Shown in pieces: positions 34,572 to 43,012 of a DNA stretch of 64,000 nt; within the stretch, counting starts at the first letter, position 1, and the number at the start of each line of letters is the position of its first letter. The notes beneath the pieces were generated by a model that saw only the letters and a list, made by a program, of their open reading frames with translations, did not search any database and was not told where the DNA came from. The stretch spans positions 1,674,001 to 1,738,000 of the forward strand of contig NC_010162.1 of the NCBI RefSeq assembly GCF_000067165.1, given 5' to 3'. The translations under genes were made by a program, and so were the position numbers. The stretch is from Sorangium cellulosum So ce56. GTDB taxonomy: Bacteria; Myxococcota_A; Polyangia; Polyangiales; Polyangiaceae.

Positions 34572-37061
34572 ATGCGCACACACGGCGGATTTCTGGCATC
34601 GGCGTTCGTCATCTTCTGCAGCTATGCCTGCGGGGACGTTCCATCCGATCCGCCCGTTGGTCAGGGCGGCGCCGGGGGGGGCGGCGGTCAAGGTGGCGCG
34701 GGCGGTGTGGGCGGCGTCGGCAGCACGGGCGGGAGCGGCGGCGCAGGCGGCGTCGGCAGCACGGGCGGGAGCGGCGGCGCAGGCGGCGTCGGCAGCACGG
34801 GCGGGAGCGGCGGCGCAGGCGGCGCAGGCGGCACGGGTGGGAGCGGCGGCGCCGGCGGCGCGGGCGGGAGCGGCGCAGGCGGCGCGGGCGGGCGCGGCGG
34901 CGCAGGCGGCGCCGGTGGCGCAGGCGGGAGCGGCGGCCATGATGGCGCAGGCGGAGCAGGTGGGGGCGCGCCTCAGGCTGCGGAGACGATCGATTTCGAT
35001 GTCGTCAGGTTCTATGCAACCGGATCGAGCTATGTCGGCACCCCATTCGCGCTCGCGGACCTCAATGGCGATGGACTCGTCGACGGCGCGCTGGCGCTGC
35101 GCAGCGCGAACCGAGTCGCGGTGCTCCTCGCCGATGGCAAGGGTGGGTTTCTTCCTCGGACAGAGCACGTCGTGAATGGTGCGCATGACGTCGCCGTGGG
35201 CGACGTGAACGGCGACATGAACCAGGATCTTGTCGTCACGCTCCTGAGCGCCGACGCTGGCGTCCGCGTCCTGCTCGGCAACGGCGACGGCACGTTCCAG
35301 GCCCCGATCTCGAGCCCGGGAGCGGACTACGTCTCGCCCGTCCTCGCCGACGTGAACGGTGATGGGAAGCTCGACATCGTGGCGAGCCGCAACGGCAATA
35401 GCATCACGATCCTGGCAGGGGACGGCGCTGGCGCGTTCACGACGTCGAGCACGCTCACCGGGACCACGAATTGTCGCTTCATCACGCTGGCCGACCTCGA
35501 CAGCGACGGCGTGCGCGACATCGTCGGTTATGACACGGAGATCTCCACGCCGGTCGTCAGCGTGCGCTTCGGTCAGGCCGGCGGCGCGTTCGGCCCCGTG
35601 ACGAAGATCACGATCTCCGCGCAAGACGGCGTGCCGGTCGGCAGCGCGGCCGATCTGGCGGTCGGCGACCTCGACGCCGACGGCAACCCCGATATCGCCG
35701 CCGTGGATACGAAGGGAATGACCCTCTTGATGGGTAGCCCGTCGGGCGCGCTCTCGGCGACCAGGCGCGTCCCCGCCGGCCTCGCGCCGAGCGGCGTCGT
35801 CATCGGCGACTGGGATGGCGACGGACAGCAAGACATCGCGGTGGAGAGCATGGACGACTCGATCCTCAGCGTTTTTCGGGGTGACGGGCTCGGGGGGCTC
35901 GAGCCGCGGGTGACCTATTTCACTGGACACCGTGGCTCGCGCGTCCGGTCGGGAGACATCGACGGGGACGGCAAGGCGGATCTCGTCATGTCGATGAGCG
36001 GCCTCATGGTCGCGCGAGGTCGCGGAGACGGGACGTTCCACGCAGCTCCGGCGCTGCTCGGGGGCAAGGGCGCGAGCGGCGCGGCGCTCGGCGACTGGAA
36101 TGAAGACGGCAAGGCCGACGTGGTCGTCGCGTATGCCGGTGGCCAGTCGCTTTCGTTATTTCTCGGGAAAGGGAGCGGCGCATTCGATGTTCCCGTGACC
36201 ATGCCTGCCGGCGGCGTGGATCCGGAGCAGGTCGTCGCGTGGGACGTGAACGGCGACGGGCACCTCGATGTCGTGTTCGGCACCAACGCGGCGGGAAAGG
36301 TCGGTGTGCTCCTCGGTCACGGCGCAGGCTCGTTCGGTCCCGTGACGCTCCACGAGGGCGGGAGGAGGATCGCGATCACCGACATGAACGGAGACGGCGC
36401 CGCCGATGTCGCGGCGACCACCTTCGACAACGTGCGCGTGCTCCTCAATGACAAGGCTGGCGGGTTCCTGCCGCCGATCGCGTATCCCGCGGGGATGAAC
36501 ATCCTGGATGTGACGGCTCGCGATTTCAATGGCGATGGGAAGGCGGATCTGGCGACGGCGAACTACGACAGCGATGAACTTCGGCTCCTCATCGGCAACG
36601 GAGACGGCACGTTCGAGGCGGCCACGAGCCTCCCGGTGGGCAGCTCCGCGTGGACCGTCGCGCCCGCAGATTTCACGGGCGACGGCGTGCTCGATATGGC
36701 TTTCGCGACGGTGGGTAGCGCGAGCGTCGTCGGCGTCCTACCCGGCCAGCCACGGGGGATGTTCGGCGCGCCCATCACCATGCCGGTCTACCTCCCCATC
36801 GAGACAGCGCTCGGCACGGCGGATTTCGACTCCGATACGCGGCCCGATATCTTCCTTGCGCTCGGCGGCGGTGGGACGGTGGGTGTGTTTCGCGGCAAGG
36901 GCGACGGCACGTTCGACGCAGCGCTCATGTACCAGAGCGTCTTCACCAGGGCGCTCGCGATCGGAGACGTGAACGCCGACCAGAGGCCGGATGTGCTCGT
37001 CGTCTCCACCCCGGTCCAGCAGGACGGGAGCGTGAACGTCTTCGTCAACATCTCTCATTAG
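34572..37061 (+). CDS. FG-GAP/VCBS repeat lipoprotein (beta-propeller)
   Basis: 829-residue exported protein. The signal ends at the lipoprotein-type Cys in IFCSYAC. About residues 28-145 are an almost pure Gly/Ala/Ser/Thr linker. The rest is a run of FG-GAP repeats with calcium-binding loops of the DxNxDGxxD type: ADLNGDGLVDGALAL, GDVNGDMNQDLVV, ADVNGDGKLDIVA, GDLDADGNPDIAA, GDWDGDGQQDIAV, GDIDGDGKADLVM, GDWNEDGKADVVV, WDVNGDGHLDVVF, TDMNGDGAADVAA, RDFNGDGKADLAT and GDVNADQRPDVLV. Such repeats fold into beta-propellers like the integrin head, pointing to surface adhesion or binding. ATG at 34572 follows AAGGTGAT. Confidence 0.88.
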   Translation: MRTHGGFLASAFVIFCSYACGDVPSDPPVGQGGAGGGGGQGGAGGVGGVGSTGGSGGAGGVGSTGGSGGAGGVGSTGGSGGAGGAGGTGGSGGAGGAGGSGAGGAGGRGGAGGAGGAGGSGGHDGAGGAGGGAPQAAETIDFDVVRFYATGSSYVGTPFALADLNGDGLVDGALALRSANRVAVLLADGKGGFLPRTEHVVNGAHDVAVGDVNGDMNQDLVVTLLSADAGVRVLLGNGDGTFQAPISSPGADYVSPVLADVNGDGKLDIVASRNGNSITILAGDGAGAFTTSSTLTGTTNCRFITLADLDSDGVRDIVGYDTEISTPVVSVRFGQAGGAFGPVTKITISAQDGVPVGSAADLAVGDLDADGNPDIAAVDTKGMTLLMGSPSGALSATRRVPAGLAPSGVVIGDWDGDGQQDIAVESMDDSILSVFRGDGLGGLEPRVTYFTGHRGSRVRSGDIDGDGKADLVMSMSGLMVARGRGDGTFHAAPALLGGKGASGAALGDWNEDGKADVVVAYAGGQSLSLFLGKGSGAFDVPVTMPAGGVDPEQVVAWDVNGDGHLDVVFGTNAAGKVGVLLGHGAGSFGPVTLHEGGRRIAITDMNGDGAADVAATTFDNVRVLLNDKAGGFLPPIAYPAGMNILDVTARDFNGDGKADLATANYDSDELRLLIGNGDGTFEAATSLPVGSSAWTVAPADFTGDGVLDMAFATVGSASVVGVLPGQPRGMFGAPITMPVYLPIETALGTADFDSDTRPDIFLALGGGGTVGVFRGKGDGTFDAALMYQSVFTRALAIGDVNADQRPDVLVVSTPVQQDGSVNVFVNISH
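34660..34975 (+). repeat. Low-complexity GGC-rich repeat coding a Gly linker, with 36-bp tandem units
   Basis: Within the FG-GAP gene, about 315 bp of GGCGGC-rich DNA encode a Gly-rich linker. Near 34705-34810 there are three nearly identical 36-bp units coding GGVGSTGGSGGA. Expansion or contraction by slippage is likely. This is a coding repeat, not a CRISPR array. Confidence 0.75.
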
Positions 37062-37364
37062 GGCCATCTCCGAGCGTCGAGGTCCTCGTGGCGCGGGGAG
37101 GGCGCATGCGCTCTTCCACCTGGCACGCGGCGAGCCGGCCGAGCCCGGCGTGTTCGTGGCGAAGCGCAGGGATCCCCAGGTGGACGGCGGGTTCTCGCCG
37201 GTGGCGTCAACGGGCTCTGTGCCATGACCGCCGCGGCACACTCCGCGACGCGGATGTCACGGCTGCGGCCCTTCGAGCGCCGCTTCCGGCGGCGACCAGC
37301 GCGGCCGCCTGCCTGGCATCACGCTTGCTCGACTCCGGCCACGTCGGGGAGGGAAACCCAATCG
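37062..37364. other. Gap of about 300 bp without a supported gene
   Basis: Between the FG-GAP and PEP-synthase-like genes. The stretch 37107-37223 reads in one forward frame as HLARGEPAEPGVFVAKRRDP and a short continuation to a stop, which looks more protein-like than its surroundings and could be a gene fragment. I find no family match and do not call it. Confidence 0.3.
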
Positions 37365-39527
37365 ATGCAACCTTGGACCTCGGCGCCAGTATCCGCGTTG
37401 CTTTCGGCGGTCGCGTTGACCGCATGTGGCGATTCCTCGGCCGTGAACGCCGCCGGCGCGGGGGGAGCGCCAGGGGCTGACACGGGGTATCTCACGGAGC
37501 TCGTCACGCGCGACGACTACACTTCCCTGGCAGGTGAGGGCGCGGAGGTGAAGTACCTGACGATCGTCGACGGCCGCGAGCCTCCGCCGGTGTTCGCCGG
37601 CGCAGCGTGCCTGTTTCAGAATACCGACGACTACCCGTACCATTTGCAGTTCCTTCGTACCTTCCCGGAGTACGCGGCGCTCGCGCCGGAGCGTTATGCG
37701 GACATGGTGCTGCGCCGCGCCAGCCGCGTGATGTGGGGCGGCGGCCTGAAGCTCTACCCGGCCACGCCCCATCCGCTGACCGGAGCGGCGGGCGTGCTGG
37801 CGTACACGGTCTACAGCGAAGCCGCGCCCGATGAGCTCCTGACGGTCGGCGACATCGTGCAAGCCGATCGGCGGCTCAAGGGGTGTAGCCCGTTCGCCGA
37901 GCGATTCCTGGTGTTCTCACCGGATGGATCTGCCCAGAGCGCGGCGGTGCAAGCCATCGCCGGCGAGCTGGTTGCAGCGGGCGTCGCGCTGGTCGACCCG
38001 GATACGCTGTTGAGCGGGCTGTCCGCCGCGACGTACAGCGAGGGCGAGGCGTACGGTTACCTGAAGATCGTGGATGGCGCCGCCGCTGGCAGCGCCGGAC
38101 CGCGCGACGTGCTGGTGATCGACGCGGCGCCGAGCGATCTGGGGCTGGTCGCCGGCCTCGTCACGCGGCAGCCGCAGAGCCTGGCCAGCCACCTGAACCT
38201 GCGCTTGCGCGAGAAGGGGATCCCGAGCGCCGCGGTGCCGGGCGTGTTCGACAACAGCGTGCTCCGCGCGCTCGCCCATGGCCTGGTCCACCTCACGGCC
38301 CGGGGAGCCCACGTGGAGATCGAGCCCGCGCGCCTGGAAGACGCCGAGGCGTTCTGGCGCGCCCGCCGGCCGCCGCTCGGAGATCCAGCCGCGGATCTGG
38401 AGGTCGCCACGCCGGCGGCCCTGGCCTCGCTCGGCTCGGCGGATGTCGCGGCGTTCGGCACCAAGGCCGCGAACCTCGGAGAGCTGTCCCGGATCCTGCC
38501 CGAGCAGAACCGCGTGGACGGCTTTGCGATCCCGTTCCGCGCCTATGCAGACTTCATGGAGCGGCGCGGGTTCAACGCCGAAGTCGCGGCGCTGCTGGCC
38601 GATCCCCGGGTGTTCACGGACGCCGATACCAAGCAGCGCCGCCTGTCGGAGCTCCGGGGCCGCATGCGTGCCGCCGAGCACTTGCCCGAATTCGGCGAGG
38701 CGCTCGAAGCGGCCGTTCGCCAGGCCTATGGCGCCGCGGGGCTGGTCACCCGGCTGCGTTTTCGCAGCAGCACCAACGCCGAGGACCTGCCGGGTCTGTC
38801 GGGAGCAGGTCTATACGACTCGCGGAGCGGCTGCCTGGCCGACGACCTCGATTCGGACACGCTCGGGCCGTCGGCCTGCTTGAGCCAGGAGCACGAGGCC
38901 TACCTGCGCGCCGAGCTCGAGCGGCGAGAGCTCGAGCTCGCCGAGCACCCCGACCGGAGCCATCTGCTGCCGATCATCGAGGATCTGGAGCAGGACTTGA
39001 CCGAAGAAAAGAGCGCCCTGCTCGCGGTGCGCCGGGTCTGGGCCAGCTTGTGGAACGAGCGCGCGTTCGACGATCGCGCGTACTATGGCATCGATCACAC
39101 CAAGGTGTTCATGGGCGTCGCGGTCCACCCCACGTTCGTCGGTGAACGCCTGGAAGCCGTCGCGCTCACGGGGCTCGAACCCGACGCGCCGGAGCCTTTG
39201 GTTCGTGTGGTCAGCCAGGTGGGAGAGGTCGGCGTCGCCGAGCCGCTGGATCCCACCGCCAGCCCTGAGATCCTGACGTTCCGGCGCGCTGCCGGCGGAA
39301 CGCCGAGCGAGGTCACGCTCGTGTCACCGTCCTCGCTGGCAGCGGGCGGCGCTCGGCTCTGGTCCGATGCCGCGTTGAACGAGCTCGCGGGGCTGTTGTT
39401 CGTGGTGCAGGACCATTTCGCGGCCAGCGTGTACCCCGGCCTCGTCCCGCTGTCGCTCGATGTGGAAGTGGACGTCACGATGGACGGGCGCACCGTGATC
39501 AAGCAAGCCAGACCCTACACGCCATGA
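37365..39527 (+). CDS. Exported lipoprotein with a PEP synthase/PPDK N-terminal-type (ATP-grasp) domain
   Basis: 720-residue protein. The signal (MQPWTSAPVSALLSAVALTAC) has an LTAC lipobox, so it should be exported. Residues to about 330 are a family I do not know (FQNTDDYPYHLQFLRTFPEY). From about 360 the protein matches the pyruvate/PEP-dikinase N-terminal domain: AAFGTKAANLGELSRIL, then the signature LRFRSSTNAEDLPGLSGAGL, a long helical insert, and IDHTKVFMGVAVHPTF and DVTMDGRTVIKQARPY. The swivelling phospho-His domain and PEP/pyruvate barrel are absent. ATG at 37365 follows GGGGAGGG. The next gene overlaps by 4 bp (ATGA) or starts 12 bp later. Function unknown. Confidence 0.8.
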   Translation: MQPWTSAPVSALLSAVALTACGDSSAVNAAGAGGAPGADTGYLTELVTRDDYTSLAGEGAEVKYLTIVDGREPPPVFAGAACLFQNTDDYPYHLQFLRTFPEYAALAPERYADMVLRRASRVMWGGGLKLYPATPHPLTGAAGVLAYTVYSEAAPDELLTVGDIVQADRRLKGCSPFAERFLVFSPDGSAQSAAVQAIAGELVAAGVALVDPDTLLSGLSAATYSEGEAYGYLKIVDGAAAGSAGPRDVLVIDAAPSDLGLVAGLVTRQPQSLASHLNLRLREKGIPSAAVPGVFDNSVLRALAHGLVHLTARGAHVEIEPARLEDAEAFWRARRPPLGDPAADLEVATPAALASLGSADVAAFGTKAANLGELSRILPEQNRVDGFAIPFRAYADFMERRGFNAEVAALLADPRVFTDADTKQRRLSELRGRMRAAEHLPEFGEALEAAVRQAYGAAGLVTRLRFRSSTNAEDLPGLSGAGLYDSRSGCLADDLDSDTLGPSACLSQEHEAYLRAELERRELELAEHPDRSHLLPIIEDLEQDLTEEKSALLAVRRVWASLWNERAFDDRAYYGIDHTKVFMGVAVHPTFVGERLEAVALTGLEPDAPEPLVRVVSQVGEVGVAEPLDPTASPEILTFRRAAGGTPSEVTLVSPSSLAAGGARLWSDAALNELAGLLFVVQDHFAASVYPGLVPLSLDVEVDVTMDGRTVIKQARPYTP

Positions 39528-39538
39528 TGGAGCCAGAC

Positions 39539-40483
39539 ATGACCTTGAAAACGATCCTGTGCGGCCTCGTGTTCTCGCTGGCGTGCGCCGGCTGTTCCAG
39601 CTCCGAGCCGGGGAACGGAGCGGGCGCGGGCGGAGCCGGCGGAGCACCGCCGGACTCGAGCGACGCGCTGTGCGGCGAACGTCCGGGCGGCCGCCTCGGC
39701 GCGACCCACGTGCTGCGCTTCGAGGCCTCTGACGGGCGCGCGGTGGTCCAGATCAGGCGGACCTGGGAAGACGTCGGTGCCGGCGAATCCTCCTTGTATC
39801 GATTGGACGGTTTCAGCGTATCGCTCGACGGAACGACGGCGTGCGTCACCGAGCCGAGCCGCCTCGAGTACGTCAACAGCCATCATAACTGGACGGACGT
39901 CGCGCGAGCCGATGCGGGCACGGCTCGCTACGAGCTCAAGTTCGATTTCGCTGCTCCGTTCACGTTCAGCGCCTTCGCCGCCGACGGCTCCGTGCTCGTC
40001 GACGCCATCCCGATGATCTCGACCGGCAGCCCGGCGTTCTGTTGGGGGTGTCCTGCGCCGCTGGCCGTGTCGATCTCGGAGGTCATGCTCAACAACACGA
40101 CCACGCTGGCGGATGAATCCGGCGAGTACGAGCCGTGGATCGAGCTGTTCAATCCTTCGGCGGAGGACGTCGATCTGACGGGCTGGACGCTGTCCGACGA
40201 CTTCACCGAGCGCGGCAAGTGGCCGCTGCCCGCCGTCACCCTTCCGCGTCACGAGGTGCTCGTCCTGTTTGCCGACGGCGACACGGACCAGGGCGAGCTC
40301 CACACGAGCTTTGCGCTCGATCCGAGCGGCGGCGAGCTCGTGCTGACGGCACCCGGCGGGGTGAGCGATGGCGGCCTCGTGCTCGAAGCTCAGGCACCCG
40401 GCGTGAGCCTGGCCTACCAGTGGGCCGCGGACGGCTACGTCGTCGGGCAGCCGACCCCCGGCGTGAAGCCGCCAGAAGAGTGA
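39539..40483 (+). CDS. Lipoprotein with a lamin-tail (LTD) domain
   Basis: 314-residue lipoprotein. MTLKTILCGLVFSLACAGC is the signal, followed by a short Gly/Ala linker. The middle (about 50-170) is an unidentified beta domain (RFEASDGRAVVQIRRTWEDV). Residues about 180-300 form a lamin-tail domain: ISEVMLNNTTTLADESGEYE, PWIELFNPSAEDVDLTGWTL, SDDFTERGKWPLP and HEVLVLFADGD. LTDs occur in secreted and surface proteins and may bind DNA, proteins or glycans. Of three possible starts (39524, 39527, 39539) the last has GGAG at the right distance. It is coupled to the PEP-synthase-like lipoprotein gene, so the two probably act together. Confidence 0.8.
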   Translation: MTLKTILCGLVFSLACAGCSSSEPGNGAGAGGAGGAPPDSSDALCGERPGGRLGATHVLRFEASDGRAVVQIRRTWEDVGAGESSLYRLDGFSVSLDGTTACVTEPSRLEYVNSHHNWTDVARADAGTARYELKFDFAAPFTFSAFAADGSVLVDAIPMISTGSPAFCWGCPAPLAVSISEVMLNNTTTLADESGEYEPWIELFNPSAEDVDLTGWTLSDDFTERGKWPLPAVTLPRHEVLVLFADGDTDQGELHTSFALDPSGGELVLTAPGGVSDGGLVLEAQAPGVSLAYQWAADGYVVGQPTPGVKPPEE

Positions 40484-40572
40484 TCGCGCCTTCGCGCTGG
40501 ACCGTGGAATGAGCGGCGGGCCACGCCGCGAGGCCTCTCGGGCACCCGAGCGCCCACTCTAGCACGACGGAC

Positions 40573-40610
40573 GCGCTGCACGGCCACGTGGAGGGGCTGC
40601 ACCACCGCCG
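40573..40610. repeat. 38-bp relic of a glutathione S-transferase 3' end
   Basis: This segment matches 54688-54725 at 37 of 38 positions. At 54.7 kb the sequence encodes the last residues of the GST (AVVQPLHVAV, stop). Here there is no GST frame, and the stop is changed to CAG (read on the minus strand). It is either a GST fragment or the scar of a rearrangement between the two ends of the sugar-acid locus. Confidence 0.6.
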
Positions 40611-40658
40611 GCGGGCGCAGTGTTTGCCCCGCCGAGCGCTGCCCGCCGGAGCCGTTCT

Positions 40659-41342
40659 CTACGACCGCGCGCTGTTCTTGAGCTCTGCACGCGCGGCGCT
40701 GACCACGGACATGAACTCACGCGCGCGCTCCGTGAGGACCTCGTCCTTGCCTGCCGCGAGCGCCGCGGCGTCCACGAGCTCGCCGCCGACCCCGAGCGCC
40801 ACGGCGCCGGCCTCGATGAAATCCCTGGCTGTCGTCAGGTTGACCCCGCCGGTCGGCATCATCTTCACCTCCGGGAGCGGCGCGCGCAGGGCGCGCAGGT
40901 ACTTCGCGCCCCCCATCGCGGAGCACGGGAACAGCTTCACCGTGTCGGCGCCGGCGTTCCACGCGGTGATCACCTCGGTCGGCGTGAGCGCCCCCGGGAA
41001 GACCGCCCTCCCGAGATCGTGCGCCGCGCGGATGACCTCCAGGTCGAGCCCCGGGCTCACGATGAACTCGGCGCCGGCCTCGATGCACCTGCGGGCCGCG
41101 TCCGCGGTGAGCACGGTGCCCGCGCCGACGAGGACGTGGTCCCGCATCCGCGAGGCGATCTCGCGCATGACGGACAGGGCGTCGGGGACGGTCATCGTGA
41201 TCTCGACGACCTCGATGCCGCCCGCGCAGAGCGCGCGAGCGGCCCGCACGGCGAGCTCTCCGCTCGGCGCGCGCACGACGGGGACGATGCCGATCTCCTC
41301 GATGCGGCGGACGACTTGCTCGCGGTCCATCGCCTGATTCAT
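40659..41342 (-). CDS. eda: KDPG aldolase (2-dehydro-3-deoxyphosphogluconate aldolase)
   Basis: 227-residue class I aldolase of the Entner-Doudoroff pathway. It splits 2-keto-3-deoxy-6-phosphogluconate into pyruvate and glyceraldehyde 3-phosphate. Landmarks: GIVPVVRAPSGE, GGIEVVEITMTVPDAL (with catalytic Glu), VGAGTVLTADAARRC, FIVSPGLDLEVI, PGALTPTEVITAW, the Schiff-base Lys in ADTVKLFPCSAMGG, and MPTGGVNLTTARDF. The start at 41342 overlaps the kdgK stop by 4 bp (ATGA), so the pair is translationally coupled. Together with kdgK it ends the sugar-acid route of this locus. Confidence 0.93.
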   Translation of the reverse strand: MNQAMDREQVVRRIEEIGIVPVVRAPSGELAVRAARALCAGGIEVVEITMTVPDALSVMREIASRMRDHVLVGAGTVLTADAARRCIEAGAEFIVSPGLDLEVIRAAHDLGRAVFPGALTPTEVITAWNAGADTVKLFPCSAMGGAKYLRALRAPLPEVKMMPTGGVNLTTARDFIEAGAVALGVGGELVDAAALAAGKDEVLTERAREFMSVVSAARAELKNSARS

Positions 41343-42427
41343 CGCTCGATCCTCGCGCCGGCTCCGCTCATGGCCCTCCGCACCTCGGCGAGCGACGCCA
41401 TCGAGGTGTCCCCCGGGGTCGACATCGCCAGCGCGCCGTGCGCGACGCCGCACTCGAGCGCCCAGTTTGGGCTCTGCTCCGTCAAGAGGCCATAGATGAT
41501 CCCCGAAGCGAACGAGTCGCCGCCGCCCACGCGGTCCAGGATCTCGATGTCTCGCTGCGGGACCTCGTGGAACTCGCCCTCGTAGTACAGGATGCCACCC
41601 CAGCCGTTCACGCTGGCGGTCTTGGCCGTCCGGAGGCTCGTGGCGACGACCGAGATGTTGGGGTACGCCGCGACGACCTCGGAGATCATCCGGCGGAAGC
41701 CGCTCGTGTCGAGCTGGCTGTAGCTGCTGTCCACGCCGGACACCTCGAAGCCGAGGCCCGCGACGAAGTCCTCCTCGTTGCCGAACACGCAGTCGACGTA
41801 CGGCATGAGGGCGCGATTGACCTCGCGCGCCCTCCGCTGGCCGCCGAAGTTCTTCCACAGCGAGGGCCGGTAGTTGAGGTCGTAGGAGATCCGCACGTCA
41901 TGCGCGCGCGCGACCTCCATGGCCTCGTGCGCCACGCCGGCCGTGGTCTCCGAGAGAGCGCAGAAGATGCCGCCGGTGTGGAACCAGCGCGCGCCGCGCT
42001 CGCCGAAGATGGTCTTCCACGGCGCGTCGCCGGGCCTGAGCTTGGACGCCGCGCTGTGGCCGCGGTCCGAGCAGCCGGCGGCCGCGCGGGGCCCGAAGCC
42101 GCGCTCGGTGAAGTTGAGGCCGTTGCGCACGTCCCGGCCCACGCCGTCGTAGTCGACCCAGCGCAGGAAGGACGTGTCGACCCCGCCCTGGAGCATCAGG
42201 TCCTCGATGAGCCGCCCGACGGCGTTGTCCGCGAGCGCGGTGACGATGGCGGTGCGGAGCTCGAAGCAGCGCCGGAGCCCCCGCGCCACGTTGTACTCGC
42301 CCCCGCCCTCCCACACGTCGAACGTCCGCGCCGTGTGGACGCGGCGCTCACCCGGGTCGAGGCGCAGCATCACCTCGCCGAGGCTCACCTGGTCCCACTG
42401 GCAACCCTTTGCACTGCGAATCTGCAT
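41339..42427 (-). CDS. kdgK: 2-keto-3-deoxygluconate kinase (PfkB family)
   Basis: 362-residue PfkB-type kinase. It matches KDG kinases: N-terminal QVSLGEVMLRLDPGERRV and FDVWEGGGEYNVARGLRR (substrate loop), ISYDLNYRPSLWKNFGG, FGNEEDFVAGLGFE and the catalytic ILDRVGGGDSFASGIIYG, where Asp is the base. It is somewhat longer than E. coli KdgK, as in the branch of KDG kinases found beside eda. It makes KDPG for the coupled aldolase. The likely promoter at 42827-42855 is about 400 bp upstream, with two GATAA/TTATC dyads in between. Confidence 0.88.
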   Translation of the reverse strand: MQIRSAKGCQWDQVSLGEVMLRLDPGERRVHTARTFDVWEGGGEYNVARGLRRCFELRTAIVTALADNAVGRLIEDLMLQGGVDTSFLRWVDYDGVGRDVRNGLNFTERGFGPRAAAGCSDRGHSAASKLRPGDAPWKTIFGERGARWFHTGGIFCALSETTAGVAHEAMEVARAHDVRISYDLNYRPSLWKNFGGQRRAREVNRALMPYVDCVFGNEEDFVAGLGFEVSGVDSSYSQLDTSGFRRMISEVVAAYPNISVVATSLRTAKTASVNGWGGILYYEGEFHEVPQRDIEILDRVGGGDSFASGIIYGLLTEQSPNWALECGVAHGALAMSTPGDTSMASLAEVRRAMSGAGARIER

Positions 42428-42573
42428 CTTCTTCTCCTCAACAACTCATCCAGCCGCCGTCCTCGTCCGAGCGCCGGGCGGCCGACGACCTGCGGATCCG
42501 CCCGCCACGAGGACGTCGAGGCGACCGAGCTCTGCCCCGCCGTCCGTGGAGTGAAAGCCGCCCCTTCGATGCA

Positions 42574-42590
42574 TGGATGAGTTATTGAAC
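42574..42590. promoter_or_regulatory. Copy 1 of a TGGATRASTTATYGAAC site upstream of kdgK
   Basis: TGGATGAGTTATTGAAC lies 147 bp before the kdgK start. It matches the copy at 42692-42708 at 14 of 17 positions. It is a weaker dyad than the second copy. The pair probably binds a regulator different from the LacI-type one. Confidence 0.45.
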
Positions 42591-42691
42591 TAGCGGGCTG
42601 TTCGGCAAGGCGTTCAACACAGTCTCCGATGCCCCACGCCGTGCGCGCGGGAAGCGAGCCGGCAGCGTGCAGCGCCGCGCAGCGACGATGT

Positions 42692-42708
42692 TGGATAACT
42701 TATCGAAC
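42692..42708. promoter_or_regulatory. Copy 2 of the TGGATRASTTATYGAAC site, palindromic
   Basis: TGGATAACTTATCGAAC contains the perfect dyad GATAACTTATC. It is 118 bp from copy 1 in the same orientation, within the leader or upstream region of kdgK-eda. Such short AT-rich dyads in GC-rich DNA are typical operators (for example of GntR or IclR type). The regulator is not in this window. Confidence 0.5.
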
Positions 42709-42826
42709 AGTCCTCCAGCGTCGCTTTTCCAGGATTGGTGATCGATCCCGATCCCAGGGACGAAGGACGGCCGCGCAGGGTGGCCTGCTCGGGGGAGAGC
42801 GAAAGGAAACCCCAAACCCAAGACAA

Positions 42827-42855
42827 ATTGTGAACGTTCACATAACGGGTGTCAA
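42827..42855 (-). promoter_or_regulatory. Promoter/operator A for kdgK-eda (leftward)
   Basis: Read on the minus strand: -35 TTGACA (42850-42855), 17-bp spacer, -10 CACAAT (42827-42832). The palindrome TGTGAACGTTCACA (42829-42842) covers the -10 and half of the spacer, so a bound repressor would block polymerase. The same design recurs at 43202-43230 and 53950-53978. The transcript would have a leader of about 390 nt before kdgK. Confidence 0.7.
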
Positions 42856-43012
42856 CCAAAATGGATCGGCGCGAGGCCATCCTCGATCCCGATGGGCGCG
42901 CAGCGGCGGCCGGCCGCGGCGTCTATGACCCAGGTCGAGAGGAGATGGCGGGTCGCCGCCGCCGCGCCGTCGTGTTGGTCGACGGCGACCACCGGGACCG
43001 AATCGTCCAGCC
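42852..43012 (-). pseudogene. Remnant of a LacI-family repressor
   Basis: On the minus strand, 42936-43010 encodes VPVVAVDQHDGAAAATRHLL, the hinge of the LacI effector domain (consensus PVV.VDQ..GA..AT.HLL.LGH). After a gap the same frame reads WVIDAAAGRR and GIEDGLAPIHFG, like the following WIDA..R..GW...L...GLAP segment with pieces missing. No helix-turn-helix is left upstream and the frame ends at the operator A promoter. This is a heavily deleted repressor gene sitting between operators A and B. Confidence 0.6.

Noticed and set aside
34660..34975. Regularly spaced repeats resembling a CRISPR array
   Set aside because: The units are in frame inside a coding sequence, encode Gly/Ser/Thr, and have no unique spacers.
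37107..37223. Protein-like short frame before the PEP-synthase-like gene
   Set aside because: The composition looks codogenic, but there is no start with a ribosome site and no recognisable family, so it is only mentioned as a possible fragment.
42829..42842. TGTGAACGTTCACA as a CRP/cAMP site
   Set aside because: CRP sites are TGTGA-N6-TCACA. Here the half-sites are separated by only four bases, and the site overlaps the -10, where an activator would not bind. A LacI-type operator fits better.
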